Of a DNA stretch of 64,000 nucleotides, positions 38,334 to 46,919 are shown one piece after another. Source of the DNA: Leptotrichia sp. oral taxon 218 (GTDB taxonomy: Bacteria > Fusobacteriota > Fusobacteriia > Fusobacteriales > Leptotrichiaceae); assembly GCF_018128225.1 (NCBI RefSeq), contig NZ_CP072377.1, positions 620,001 through 684,000 of the forward strand, read 5' to 3'. The notes beneath the pieces were generated by a model. The model made no database searches. It was not told where the DNA came from and was given only the letters and a program-made list of their open reading frames with translations. Numbering within the stretch: the stretch's first letter is position 1; every line of letters starts with the position of its first letter. The position numbers were made by a program, and so were the translations under genes.

Positions 38334-39602
38334 ATGGATGTTAAAGAATTTAAAGATTTAATTGAAATAGAAAATAATCAAAAGAATGAAAATAATCAAA
38401 AAGTTGGAACGAGAGAAGAAATTTTAAAAAGTCTTAAAGGTCTAATGATTAGTAATGGAGCAATAATTTTTGATAAAGAAAAAGAAAAAAATAGAGAAGA
38501 AAAATTTTTTAAATCTTATTCTGGGAAAGAGACTGTAAATATCATTGTTTCTGGAAAAACTGGAGTTGGAAAAAGTTCGCTAATTAACTATATTTTTGGG
38601 AAAGAAGTTGCTAAAATTGGAGTTGGAATGCCAGTAACTCAAGAAATAAAATGTTATCATCTGGAAAAAGACAATGTAAATTTATACGACACAAAAGGAA
38701 TTGAAGCGGAAGACTATGAGCAGACATTGGCAAATATTCAAGATTTTTTGGATGAAAAGCAAAAGTCTAAAGATGAAAATGAGCATATCCACATCGCTTG
38801 GCTTTGTATCAGCGAAAAAAGCGGCAGAATTGAAACTGCTGATGTAAGACTTTTGGATATTCTTGAAAATTGCGGAATTCCAACAATTGTTGTATTTACA
38901 AAAAGAGATACTTTGAAGGAATCTGAATTTGTGAAAAAAGTTATTGATGAAAAAATGCTGGAAAAAGCAAGAGCATTTGTGAGAGTTCGAAATGTTAAAG
39001 AAATGTTTGAAATTGATGATGAAATAGTAGTTTTAAATCCAAAAGGCGCACAGGAACTGTTGCACGAAACATATAAATATATTTCAGAAGGCAGACAGAA
39101 TGCAGTAAAAAAAGCTCAAACTATAATTTTAAAGGAACGGCTTGAAACAATGGCAAAAGAAGCTGCTGATGCGACAAATAAATACGCTTTTCTTGCGGCT
39201 GGAATCGGAGCAACACCGTTACCATTTCCAGATTCAATAGCTCTTGCGGCGTTACAGACAAAAATGATAATTGATATAAACACAATTTATCGTGTAGACG
39301 CAGGAACTCACACTTTTACCGACATTGCGGCGGCACTAATTTCAATAACAGGTATAGCGCAAATTGGAAAATTGGCTGCAAATTTGTTAAAAATTATTCC
39401 AGTTATTGGCTGGGCTGCAAATGGTGCAGTTGCTGGAAGTATTACAGGAGCAATTGGATTAGGTTATTCAGAATATTTAAAAAATAATGTGAATAATGAA
39501 ACTGGAGAAATTATTTTAGACTTAGATGACTTAAAAGAAAATTTCTTGAAATATTTTAATGAATTTAAAAATATGAAAATATTAAATAAAAATGTTAAAT
39601 AA
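38334..39602 (+). CDS. Era-like GTPase with DUF697-type C-terminus
   Basis: A 422-residue protein with a P-loop GTPase domain at about residues 70-230: GKTGVGKSSL (G1), DTKG (G3) and TKRD (G4). The C-terminal region (AALISITGIAQIGKLAANLLKIIPVIGW...) is hydrophobic and Gly/Ala-rich, as in DUF697/YcjF-type GTPases that associate with membranes. The first 60 residues are charged and low complexity. The start follows AGAGGGG. It heads a possible operon with the next two genes (gaps of 39 and 40 bases). The function of this family is not established. Confidence 0.82.
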   Translation: MDVKEFKDLIEIENNQKNENNQKVGTREEILKSLKGLMISNGAIIFDKEKEKNREEKFFKSYSGKETVNIIVSGKTGVGKSSLINYIFGKEVAKIGVGMPVTQEIKCYHLEKDNVNLYDTKGIEAEDYEQTLANIQDFLDEKQKSKDENEHIHIAWLCISEKSGRIETADVRLLDILENCGIPTIVVFTKRDTLKESEFVKKVIDEKMLEKARAFVRVRNVKEMFEIDDEIVVLNPKGAQELLHETYKYISEGRQNAVKKAQTIILKERLETMAKEAADATNKYAFLAAGIGATPLPFPDSIALAALQTKMIIDINTIYRVDAGTHTFTDIAAALISITGIAQIGKLAANLLKIIPVIGWAANGAVAGSITGAIGLGYSEYLKNNVNNETGEIILDLDDLKENFLKYFNEFKNMKILNKNVK

Positions 39603-39641
39603 AAAATAGAAAGAAAAAATAAAAAGAAAAAAGGGAGAAAG

Positions 39642-40202
39642 ATGAAGCGGATATTTATTTCATTTTGTCGGAGCAATGACAAAAATATTATAGAAAAATT
39701 AATAAAAAATGTAACAAAGTCAGATTTTATTCATTGTGAAATGATAGTCGGAAATACGGTCTACGATTATTCAGAAAATTTAAATAAAGACGGAAAAATG
39801 AAATGGTATCTGCCAAATCGTCTGGAAACAAGGACATATTTAGAAAATCGAGCAGAAATTTTTGAAATTAATTTTCCAGAAGAAGAGTTTGGAAAAATCC
39901 AAAATTTTGTGGAAGAATATTTTGAGAAAAATAATTATGATAAAAGTATGAAAGTTTTCACAATCGGAGATTTTGGTTTTGGAAATGAAAAGTATGTGAA
40001 GGGAAGTTTCAGCAAAAATATGACTATTTGTTCAAATTTTTGTTTTGAAGTTTTAAAATATATTGTGAAAAATTATTATGCGAATAATCAAAAATTTAAT
40101 GAAAAAATTGATGAGATACAGAAAAAGTATGACGAAAAGCGGGAGTATATTACACCGGGGTGGTTGTTTGAGATGGGGAAGATGATGGAGATGTGGGATT
40201 GA
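39642..40202 (+). CDS. Permuted papain-like (NlpC/P60 superfamily-like) protein
   Basis: A 186-residue protein with the spacing of a circularly permuted papain fold: a His in SDFIHCEMIVG near the N-terminus and a Cys in TICSNFCFEVLKYI near residue 130. Proteins of this type (YiiX-like) hydrolyse amide or thioester bonds in lipids, peptides or cell wall. No signal peptide is present, so it probably acts in the cytoplasm. The AGGGAG site gives a clear start. The assignment rests on motif order only, and an unrelated fold is possible. Confidence 0.5.
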   Translation: MKRIFISFCRSNDKNIIEKLIKNVTKSDFIHCEMIVGNTVYDYSENLNKDGKMKWYLPNRLETRTYLENRAEIFEINFPEEEFGKIQNFVEEYFEKNNYDKSMKVFTIGDFGFGNEKYVKGSFSKNMTICSNFCFEVLKYIVKNYYANNQKFNEKIDEIQKKYDEKREYITPGWLFEMGKMMEMWD

Positions 40203-40242
40203 ATATAGAAATAATTGAGATCGAGAAAGACAATACAAAAAT

Positions 40243-40656
40243 ATGAAAAAAGAAGAAAATAATACAGAAATACAAAACATTAGAATTTTAAACAATGGAA
40301 AAGTAGAAAAAAGTAAACTATTTTTATTAGAATTTGAAGATGAAATTAATTTGAAAATAGAAATTGAAAATATGGTATATTTTTCAAAAAGTGATAATAT
40401 ATTTGATTCTGTTGTAGAATTACGAAAAAAATTAGAATTAAAAAACATTTATTTACTTTGTAATGCTTCGGTTATTAATGTTTATCCTTCTGGAATGCAA
40501 AAAGAATTTGGAGGGACAAAGGCGTATAAATTACAAATGGGAAAACAAGCAACTTTATCTGATGTAGTAGATATTTTTGATTACGATAGTGAATTAAAAA
40601 TTGGCAGTGTTAAGGAACAAGAAGAATTTTTTGAAAGTTGGTTAGAAAGTTTTTAA
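40243..40656 (+). CDS. Hypothetical protein
   Basis: A 137-residue acidic soluble protein without recognisable motifs. It ends in a TAATG overlap with the next short frame. The region from here to 41.8 kb contains small acidic and HEAT-like proteins and gene fragments, a pattern often seen in immunity-gene clusters of polymorphic toxins, but no toxin gene is visible here. No function is assigned. Confidence 0.55.
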   Translation: MKKEENNTEIQNIRILNNGKVEKSKLFLLEFEDEINLKIEIENMVYFSKSDNIFDSVVELRKKLELKNIYLLCNASVINVYPSGMQKEFGGTKAYKLQMGKQATLSDVVDIFDYDSELKIGSVKEQEEFFESWLESF

Positions 40657-40793
40657 TGAGAAATTGTTGCTTTGTTTTAAGAGCAATAGGGACGGAAGAG
40701 GCAAAAGAAAAACTTAAATTATTGGCTAAAAGTGACAAAGATATTATACGAGAACATGTTGAAGATACATTTGAAATGTATAAATTATCTTAA
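40656..40793 (+). pseudogene. HEAT-like gene fragment
   Basis: A 45-residue frame starting in a TAATG overlap. Its sequence (AIGTEEAKEKLKLLAKSDKD) resembles the C-terminal part of the protein at 41008-41556 (ALGKINTPKSKEKLEFLANN). It is best read as the leftover end of a duplicated HEAT-like gene. Confidence 0.45.
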
Positions 40794-40803
40794 TTAGGAA
40801 AGA

Positions 40804-40981
40804 GAAATTGTACTCAAGATAATGTTGTTAAAGATAAATATCCTAATATGCCAATGCCTGAAAAAAGTTCTGGCTGGGGATATAAATTTGTGCGTTTTAA
40901 AGAAGAAAAAAGACAAATAAATATACAATTAGGACAAGAAGGTGGAAAAGCACTGGAGATATTTAATAATAATATAATATA
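40804..40981 (+). pseudogene. Gene fragment without a start
   Basis: An open frame without a good start codon or ribosome site encodes MPMPEKSSGWGYKFVRFKEE and a short tail ending IFNNNII. Codon use looks coding, so it is probably the 3' remnant of a lost gene. The family is not recognised. Confidence 0.35.
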
Positions 40982-41007
40982 ATATAAAATAATAAGGGAG
41001 TTAAAAA

Positions 41008-41556
41008 ATGATGAATAAGTATATGAATGAAATTTTACTATTATTAAAATGGTATAATAAAGATATAAGCGATGATGAATTTTTGGAAAAATTTAGATTA
41101 AAGAAAATTAGGTACAGAAGAGAAGTTCCTAATATTGCTAAAGAAAAATTAGAAGAAGCTTGTATGAAAAAAAATGATGAAATGATGTGGGCTTATTTTT
41201 CTTTGGTTATTAATTTAAAAATAGATTTTGATGAAATTAAGGACAGTATGCAAAAAATTATAATAGGAGATTGGCATAGTGACCATGAAAATATAGCAGG
41301 TGCATTTGAAGATATAGCATCACCAAAAACAATAGAATGGGTATATTATTTAGCGTTGGCACATCAATTTGAAGGATATGAAGGAGGACTTGCAATGGCT
41401 AGAAAATGTATTCATGCACTAGGGAAAATAAATACTCCTAAATCAAAAGAAAAATTAGAATTTTTGGCTAATAATTTAAATGAGACACAAGACTTAAGGG
41501 AATCAGCAAAAAGAGAATTAAACAGACATGATTTTACAAATAAGGATGTTGAATGA
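41008..41556 (+). CDS. HEAT-repeat-like protein
   Basis: A 182-residue soluble protein behind AAGGGAG. Helical repeats of HEAT or PBS-lyase type are suggested by units such as IASPKTIEWVYYLALAH and ALGKINTPKSKEKLEFLANN. Such small proteins are often scaffolds or immunity proteins. It overlaps the following frame by four bases. A related fragment lies about 350 bases upstream, which suggests local duplication. Confidence 0.6.
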   Translation: MMNKYMNEILLLLKWYNKDISDDEFLEKFRLKKIRYRREVPNIAKEKLEEACMKKNDEMMWAYFSLVINLKIDFDEIKDSMQKIIIGDWHSDHENIAGAFEDIASPKTIEWVYYLALAHQFEGYEGGLAMARKCIHALGKINTPKSKEKLEFLANNLNETQDLRESAKRELNRHDFTNKDVE

Positions 41557-41567
41557 AAGGAATAATT

Positions 41568-41801
41568 ATGAAAAAAGAAGAGGAAAGAAATATTTATGCA
41601 GTATTTGATGATAAAACAATAAGAGTTTATCAGGCATATAACAATGAAATAGCAGACGAGGCTTTGAAGTTAGGAAGGTTTGGAAGTAAGTTCAGTTTAA
41701 ACAGAATGACTTGGATAAAGCCGTCATTTCTTTGGATGATGTATCGTTTAAATTTTATTTATAGTTTAAATACTTGTTTTTGTTTGTTTTCATTTTATTA
41801 A
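41568..41801 (+). pseudogene. DUF4291 family protein, 3'-truncated
   Basis: The N-terminal ~55 residues match DUF4291 proteins as I know them: ERNIYAVFDDKTIRVYQAYN, then RMTWIKPSFLWMMYR. Family members have about 200 residues. Here homology stops after MMYR (about 41746), and a short unrelated hydrophobic tail ends at 41801. The break lies next to the integrase gene, so prophage insertion into this gene is the likely cause; the missing 3' part should then be at the other prophage end, outside the window. The start at 41568 follows AAGGAATAATT. Confidence 0.75.
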
Positions 41802-41837
41802 AAAAAGTCAAAACTTTAAATTTTTAAACATTTTCAT

Positions 41838-41864
41838 AAAAAAACAGTACCTTTTTAGTACTGT
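41838..41864 (-). terminator. Terminator of the leftward early operon
   Basis: ACAGTAC and GTACTGT form the stem, and on the minus strand seven T residues follow. It overlaps the last codons of the integrase gene and protects the host side from phage transcription. Confidence 0.85.
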
Positions 41865-42916
41865 TCATATAAGCTATTTAGTATGTCTTTTATCAAATCA
41901 TCGTCTTCTTTTAGAACGTGTGAATATATATCTAAAGTAGTTGACACTCTTTCGTGTCCAAGTCTTCTTGAAAGTGATACTATATTAACGCCTTTCGATA
42001 ATAAGAAAGTTGCGTGAGAATGTCTTAAATCGTGAACTCTAATTTTTTTTAAATTGGCTTTCCGAGAGTACACATTTATATCGTTTTGAAACTTAAACTT
42101 TGTAAATCCCTCGAATAATCTAGTTTTCGGAGTAGGTTTATATAATACTTTGATATAATCTTGTATAATGTCTATAACAAATTTAGGACAATCAATAGTT
42201 CTTTTAGACTTAGGGGTTTTTGGAGTCGATATAACATCGGTTTTCTTTATTCTCTGAAAAGTTTTATTTATCCTTATTTTATGTTTTTCAAAATCTATAT
42301 CTGATATTGTTAATGCTAACATTTCACCCACTCTCATACCTGTATAAAACAATATATTGAATCCAACTACAGCTTCTTTTTTATGATTGATTGCTTCTAT
42401 AAATTGTTTAAATTCCTCTAATGTCCATATATTCATTTCTCCAGCGTTCTTTTTTCCAATTCTTCCAGCTGCTGAACAAGGATTTTTATTTAAATTGTAA
42501 AACTTAACTGCATAATTTAATATAGCAACAAGTTGTTCGTGAATAGCTCTTAGATATGTTTGAGCAAGATTTCCTTTTATTAGTTCATTTTGCCATTTTC
42601 TAACCAGTAAGGGAGTTATTTCTTTTATCTTGTACTTTTTAAAAAATGGTAATATCTTTTTATCAAAAATATATGTTTTGCTTTCTATTGTGCTTGGTTT
42701 TAATCTATTTTTTTGATCATCCATATAAGATTTATATAGATTTTCAAATGTTATTTCAGTGTCAGAAACAAAAGAATTTATGTAATTTCTTTCATATTCC
42801 ATTGCTTCCTGTTTTTTGCTAAATCCCATTTTTTTAACTTTTTTAGAAATTCCATTTTCTTTTACATAAAAAGAAACATACCATTTTTTACTTTTTTCAT
42901 CTTTATATGCTGGCAT
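41855..42916 (-). CDS. int: Tyrosine-type phage integrase
   Basis: A 353-residue recombinase that catalyses insertion and excision at att sites. The N-terminal Arm-binding domain begins MPAYKDEKSKKWYVSFY, followed by a SAM-like core-binding domain and the catalytic domain with Arg in TGMRVGEML, HDLRHSHATF, RRLGHERVS and the nucleophile in DIYSHV. The start at 42916 is preferred to the GTG at 42925 because the AGGAT site is better spaced and homologues begin with this sequence. It is the last gene of the leftward operon and follows the excisionase-like gene directly. Confidence 0.95.
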   Translation of the reverse strand: MPAYKDEKSKKWYVSFYVKENGISKKVKKMGFSKKQEAMEYERNYINSFVSDTEITFENLYKSYMDDQKNRLKPSTIESKTYIFDKKILPFFKKYKIKEITPLLVRKWQNELIKGNLAQTYLRAIHEQLVAILNYAVKFYNLNKNPCSAAGRIGKKNAGEMNIWTLEEFKQFIEAINHKKEAVVGFNILFYTGMRVGEMLALTISDIDFEKHKIRINKTFQRIKKTDVISTPKTPKSKRTIDCPKFVIDIIQDYIKVLYKPTPKTRLFEGFTKFKFQNDINVYSRKANLKKIRVHDLRHSHATFLLSKGVNIVSLSRRLGHERVSTTLDIYSHVLKEDDDLIKDILNSLYEQY

Positions 42917-42924
42917 AAAAATCA

Positions 42925-43098
42925 CTATCCTATATTGTAACGTTCATTAAAGTATTTAATGTTTACTCTTCCTCGTTGTGTTAAAAATCCTTTTTCCCTT
43001 AACTCTTCGTTTAATTTTCTTATAATTTCATAAGCTTTTCCCTCTTTGACGTTCATAATCTTCATAACATCATTGTATTCATAAAACCATTTTTTCAT
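42925..43098 (-). CDS. Excisionase-like small DNA-binding protein
   Basis: A 57-residue protein behind a perfect GGAGG site, beginning MKKWFYEYNDVMKIMNV and continuing EGKAYEIIRKLNEELREKG. The pattern of a short helix-turn-helix followed by a Lys/Arg-rich wing (LTQRGRVNIKYF) is that of excisionase or MerR-like winged-helix proteins. Its place directly before int supports a role in directing excision. It overlaps the upstream gene by four bases. The function is inferred from size, fold pattern and position. Confidence 0.7.
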   Translation of the reverse strand: MKKWFYEYNDVMKIMNVKEGKAYEIIRKLNEELREKGFLTQRGRVNIKYFNERYNIG

Positions 43099-43292
43099 TT
43101 CCCCTCCATTTCTGTCATATCAAAATAATTTGTTATAACGTATTCTTTGCTTATTAAATATTCAACAACTTTTTCTAAACAACTGCTGCTAAAACTATCT
43201 ATCATTTCGTCTCTATAAGTGACATACATTTTTGCTATATATCTTATTTCATTTTCAATTTTGATTTTATAAATTTCAGCATGTTTTATCAT
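43095..43292 (-). CDS. Hypothetical phage protein
   Basis: A 65-residue protein beginning MIKHAEIYKIKIENEIRYIA, behind AAGGA. It overlaps both its neighbours by a few bases, typical of a tightly packed phage early operon. No family recognised. Confidence 0.7.
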   Translation of the reverse strand: MIKHAEIYKIKIENEIRYIAKMYVTYRDEMIDSFSSSCLEKVVEYLISKEYVITNYFDMTEMEGK

Positions 43293-43450
43293 TCGGATTT
43301 TTCCTTTTCTGTTATAAATATTTCTTGTTTGAATGTGCTTTTTTCGTTTCCTAGTTTCATTAAGTGTTCTTGTACATCCACCCCTAAAACTTTGCAGATA
43401 TGTTTATATACATCTAAATTATCAGTTTCAATTTTTAGCACATATTTCAT
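43289..43450 (-). CDS. Hypothetical small phage protein
   Basis: A 53-residue frame beginning MKYVLKIETDNLDVYKHICK, preceded by GGGGG. Its stop codon overlaps the next start (ATGA), and its start overlaps the end of the YopX gene. The translational coupling on both sides supports it as a real gene. No family recognised. Confidence 0.65.
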   Translation of the reverse strand: MKYVLKIETDNLDVYKHICKVLGVDVQEHLMKLGNEKSTFKQEIFITEKEKSE

Positions 43451-43833
43451 TTGTTTTCCCCCATTAAGTTTTTGTTTTCATAGATATTTCCAACAATACC
43501 GCATTTATATTTTTCTAAAAATAGGTCTAATGAACAAATTATTAAAGCTGTTGGGGTTTTACGATATTTTACTTTGAAACAACCATCTTCAAAGAAAACA
43601 ATTATATTCTTATATTTGTTGCAAGAAATTAAATCGTTTCCATAAATTTCTTTGTCATTTTTATCTTTAAGTCCTGTGTATTGCATTAATTCAACTTCTT
43701 CAAAATCTCTAAAAAATAAATCCTCTGTTTTAGAATTACCAAAACATAATCTATTTATACCTATAAAGAGAGTTTCTACATTTACCATTTTCTTTTCTTC
43801 TTTAAGCCAAGCCCTAAATTTTATTTCTCTCAT
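43447..43833 (-). CDS. YopX family phage protein
   Basis: A 128-residue member of the YopX family, recognised by the start MREIKFRAWLKEEKKMV and the core motif MQYTGLKDKNDKEIYGNDLI. YopX proteins are widespread in prophage early regions; they are thought to form ring-like assemblies but have no agreed function. The start follows AGGAGG. Its place in the leftward recombination operon is usual. Confidence 0.9.
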   Translation of the reverse strand: MREIKFRAWLKEEKKMVNVETLFIGINRLCFGNSKTEDLFFRDFEEVELMQYTGLKDKNDKEIYGNDLISCNKYKNIIVFFEDGCFKVKYRKTPTALIICSLDLFLEKYKCGIVGNIYENKNLMGENK

Positions 43834-43846
43834 TTTAATCCTCCTG

Positions 43847-44002
43847 TTAAAACTGATTTATTATATACAAGAAATCATCAAGTTCTCTATATAATTTTTC
43901 TAAATCATATGCTTCCATCTCGTTGTTTTCAACTTTTCTTTCAATTGATTTTAAATCTGAAATTATAGTGTTTATTCGTCTCAAAACGTTATCTTTGCGC
44001 AT
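43847..44002 (-). CDS. Hypothetical small helical protein
   Basis: A 51-residue protein behind GGAGGAG, beginning MRKDNVLRRINTIISDLKSI. It is predicted to be almost wholly helical with heptad-like spacing, so a short coiled coil is likely. It lies between recT and yopX with short gaps. No family recognised. Confidence 0.65.
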   Translation of the reverse strand: MRKDNVLRRINTIISDLKSIERKVENNEMEAYDLEKLYRELDDFLYIINQF

Positions 44003-44042
44003 ATTTTTCTCCTCCTATTTCTCTCAATGCCCCCCGCATTTG

Positions 44043-44885
44043 TTAGAATATTTCTTCTGAATCAAAATTTTCAGTAGTGTCTTCTTCAGAATCAATAGTT
44101 TCAACTTCTTTAATATCGTTATTATCACCGTCAGGACTATCTACATATTCAACTTCTACATTTCCGTTTGATTCTACTTCTCTTATTACAGCTTGATCTA
44201 CTTTTTGTGCTGTTTGCATTTCAATGCTTAATATCCCAAATTTGCTTAACAATAGTTTTAATACAGTTTTCTTTGCCATGCTATCAAAATTTGTTTGCCA
44301 ACTTGAAAATCTGCTTAAAAATGTTTTGCTAAACTTTTTAGCGTGTTCTCTTACTTCTTCCTTGCTCATTACATTGTATTTCTCGAATCCATTCGTAGTT
44401 TGAAAATATGCAATGTAGTGAGTTACCTCATCGCTTATTTTACCATCAAGATTATATTTAAGTTCATCAGTAATCGGATCATAGCTTTCAAACTGTCCTT
44501 CGTAAAGTTCTGTAACATTTATTTTTTTGTATTGTCCTGTTCTAATTGCTAGTTGTATAAACCCTTTGTAGCCTAGTTGGAATTGTGCCTCGTTTCTTCC
44601 TTTGTTATTGTATGGCACAATATAAGAAAAACCTAAATTTGGATCAATTGGTAAATCTAATGTTGCAGCTATTGCTCCAGCTTTTAAAATACTTTGTGGT
44701 TCTGCCTCTTGCAACTGTTTGTTTCCATTGGTTGTATTAATTAGCGACGTTAAAAATCCAGCCGCTTTATTTCCTAATAATTCCTTAAATTTATTTTTTG
44801 TTCTTTCATCATTTATCATTGATTTTAGTGTACTTGTTCCAACTGTTCTTTTTGATTTTCTTGGGTTTGTTAAAGTTCCTGCCAT
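44043..44885 (-). CDS. recT: RecT family recombinase
   Basis: A 280-residue single-strand annealing protein that works with a 5'-3' exonuclease to recombine phage ends. RecT features include the segments AGAIAATLDLPIDPN, GFSYIVPYNNKGRNEAQFQLGYKG and FIQLAIRTGQYKKINV. The last 40 residues are acidic (Asp/Glu-rich), a tail often seen in such proteins. It lies in the same operon as the YqaJ exonuclease, two genes upstream, its expected partner. Confidence 0.95.
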   Translation of the reverse strand: MAGTLTNPRKSKRTVGTSTLKSMINDERTKNKFKELLGNKAAGFLTSLINTTNGNKQLQEAEPQSILKAGAIAATLDLPIDPNLGFSYIVPYNNKGRNEAQFQLGYKGFIQLAIRTGQYKKINVTELYEGQFESYDPITDELKYNLDGKISDEVTHYIAYFQTTNGFEKYNVMSKEEVREHAKKFSKTFLSRFSSWQTNFDSMAKKTVLKLLLSKFGILSIEMQTAQKVDQAVIREVESNGNVEVEYVDSPDGDNNDIKEVETIDSEEDTTENFDSEEIF

Positions 44886-44886
44886 T

Positions 44887-45807
44887 TTATTTCATCTCCT
44901 TAAAATATTTTATATTATTTTTATCTAAAAATTGTTTTAATTCTAACGCTATCTCTTTAGGAAGCCCATTTACTTTTATGCAAATGTAAGTATCTTTTTT
45001 TTGAGTATCATCTGTTTCTTTTTGCTCTTTTTCTTGAAGAGCTTTAGCAATTGCTTCTTGCTTTTCAATTTCTCTTTTTCTTTCAAGTTCAGCGATTTCT
45101 CTTTGTTTTTCTTCTTCTGCTCTTATTCTTAAATTTTCTTCAGTTTGCTTAATTTCATTCATTTTATCATTTATTGCTTTAGAAATGACTGTATAGTCTT
45201 CTTGAATTAAATATTTCATGCTTTCAAATACAATTTTGAATTTAATTTCTTTATTTGCTTTTTCGATTTCCCGTTTTATGAAATTTTCTTTTCTGATTAA
45301 TTCATCGTATTGCTGTTGTATTTCAGCTTCAATATTTATTTCTTTAAAAGTTTTATTTTCCCATTTTTTGTTTTCTGCTAAATAAACTAAGTACTCGGGT
45401 CTATCTTTAAATATGAGTTCTTTTATTGATTTTATTTTTTCTCTTTTAGCGTTATCCCATTTTTTTTCTTTGTCATGTAAATATTTTCTAACTGCATCTA
45501 CTCTCTTGATTAAATTAATAAGTTTTTGATTAATTTCTTTTGTATCAGCTGTTAAATAATCCATCAAATCCTTTTTAAATTTTTCAGCACTCGATTTTGT
45601 GCTTGCCACTTCTTCCCTGTATTTTTTGATGTCTTTTACATCTGTAAATATAACGCCATAAAGTTTTTCTATTTCTTCAACTTTTTGTTCAGCCTTTTCA
45701 AAATCAATCATATCTTTATCAATTTTGGCTGGAGTTATTTTTGCACTGTCAAAAACAAACTCCATTTTAGGTAATGTAACTAATGATGTTTCAATTATTT
45801 TTTCCAT
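44887..45807 (-). CDS. DUF1351 family phage protein
   Basis: A 306-residue protein with long charged helices, matching the DUF1351 proteins that stand between yqaJ and recT in many prophages. The segment KKYREEVASTKSSAEKFKK and the central coiled coil (about residues 190-260, Glu/Lys/Arg-rich) are visible. It probably assists the recombination pair, but no biochemical role is established. The gap to recT is one base, so translation is coupled. Confidence 0.85.
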   Translation of the reverse strand: MEKIIETSLVTLPKMEFVFDSAKITPAKIDKDMIDFEKAEQKVEEIEKLYGVIFTDVKDIKKYREEVASTKSSAEKFKKDLMDYLTADTKEINQKLINLIKRVDAVRKYLHDKEKKWDNAKREKIKSIKELIFKDRPEYLVYLAENKKWENKTFKEINIEAEIQQQYDELIRKENFIKREIEKANKEIKFKIVFESMKYLIQEDYTVISKAINDKMNEIKQTEENLRIRAEEEKQREIAELERKREIEKQEAIAKALQEKEQKETDDTQKKDTYICIKVNGLPKEIALELKQFLDKNNIKYFKEMK

Positions 45808-45809
45808 TT

Positions 45810-46481
45810 TTAACCTCCATAAGTTTTTATCATTCTTGGTTTTGTATCATTTACAACACATTTCCAAAATTCGATTTCTTTATTTAAAAGTTCTTTTATT
45901 TCTTCTTCCCAATCTACCCTATTTACAACTATCGTCTGCAATCTTTTATCCAAGTCGAATGGTGTAGAATTTTCATTTTTAAAACATTCAAATTTTATTT
46001 CAGCAACCAATACAGCGTATTCATAACCAGTTACTAAAAAGTAATGTAAAATTTGATATAAATAGCTTTCAGGAATGTTATTTTGCCATTCTTCTACATA
46101 TTTATTCCATTTGTTAATTGTAGTCGTCTTTATTTCCAGTATTCCTTTTTTATCCTCATAAATAATTTCTCCATCTAAATTAGCCCGTATGAAGTCATAT
46201 TTTGGATGTACATACATTTTATTGACTTCCAGAATATCCTTGTCAGGATTGTCTATTTTATACGAATAAAATATGTTTTTTTCCAAATCTTTACCCCTTT
46301 GAGCTGCTGGACTAGTAAATTTTTCATTTACTCTTCCAGTTTTATCATTCCAAACATCAATAATGTTTTTATATTTATTTTTACCCATTATTGCGCCTGC
46401 GTCACTTCCACCAATGCCTTTTTTTCTAATACTAAGCCACTCTTCTTCATTAGAGTAGCTTATTTTTTTATACATTTTCAT
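45810..46481 (-). CDS. YqaJ-like viral exonuclease
   Basis: A 223-residue member of the YqaJ/lambda-exonuclease family of PD-(D/E)XK nucleases, degrading one strand of linear DNA to load RecT. Motifs include WLSIRKKGIGGSDAGAIMG near the N-terminus and the catalytic region NLDGEIIYEDKKGILEIKTT. With RecT it forms a complete recombination pair for phage DNA. It is coupled by a four-base overlap to the preceding small gene. Confidence 0.93.
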   Translation of the reverse strand: MKMYKKISYSNEEEWLSIRKKGIGGSDAGAIMGKNKYKNIIDVWNDKTGRVNEKFTSPAAQRGKDLEKNIFYSYKIDNPDKDILEVNKMYVHPKYDFIRANLDGEIIYEDKKGILEIKTTTINKWNKYVEEWQNNIPESYLYQILHYFLVTGYEYAVLVAEIKFECFKNENSTPFDLDKRLQTIVVNRVDWEEEIKELLNKEIEFWKCVVNDTKPRMIKTYGG

Positions 46482-46729
46482 ACCAACTCCTCTATTTTTT
46501 TTATTATTTCGTCTAATTCTTCAAAGACATTTTTTTTATAAAATCTAATTCTTTTTTTAAAAAATACCTCTGTTGAATTTTCCCAGCCATTTTTATATAT
46601 ACTTATTTCTAGCCACTCAACATGACCAGAAAACGCTAAAAAAATCGTGTTTTTGTTTTTTTCACTTTTAATAAGTGCTAAATTCATTATTTTTATAACT
46701 CTTTCTTTCAAAATATTATCTAATTTCAT
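46478..46729 (-). CDS. Hypothetical phage protein
   Basis: An 83-residue protein. The start at 46729 (MKLDNILKERVIKIM) is chosen because AAAGGTGG lies at the right distance; the upstream in-frame GTG overlaps that site. Helical and charged, and coupled by overlap to the YqaJ gene. No family recognised. Confidence 0.65.
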   Translation of the reverse strand: MKLDNILKERVIKIMNLALIKSEKNKNTIFLAFSGHVEWLEISIYKNGWENSTEVFFKKRIRFYKKNVFEELDEIIKKIEELV

Positions 46730-46919
46730 TTTTATTTCCACCTTTCGCTTTTTTAATTTCTTTAGCCATTTTTGGTGCTAAAAAAAGCACTATCCAACAC
46801 AACGGTGGTATAAGTACCTCTCCACCAAAAGCATTGTATCCTCGCTCTATTTGAGCATATCTATAAGCTAATATTGTTAATGCAATTGTTACTATTATTT
46901 TTATTGTATTTTTAATCAT
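46716..46919 (-). CDS. Small membrane protein
   Basis: A 67-residue protein with two membrane segments (IKIIVTIALTILAYRYA and VLIPPLCWIVLFLAP) separated by a short Gly-rich loop and ending in a Lys-rich tail. Preceded by AGGAGG. It is the most distal-placed small gene before the structured spacer. The function is unknown; inner-membrane phage proteins can act in exclusion, but nothing here proves that. Confidence 0.65.
   Translation of the reverse strand: MIKNTIKIIVTIALTILAYRYAQIERGYNAFGGEVLIPPLCWIVLFLAPKMAKEIKKAKGGNKNEIR

Noticed and set aside
41745-41855. Exact attL core sequence
   Set aside because: Only one prophage end is in the window, so no direct repeat can be compared. A core cannot be named honestly.
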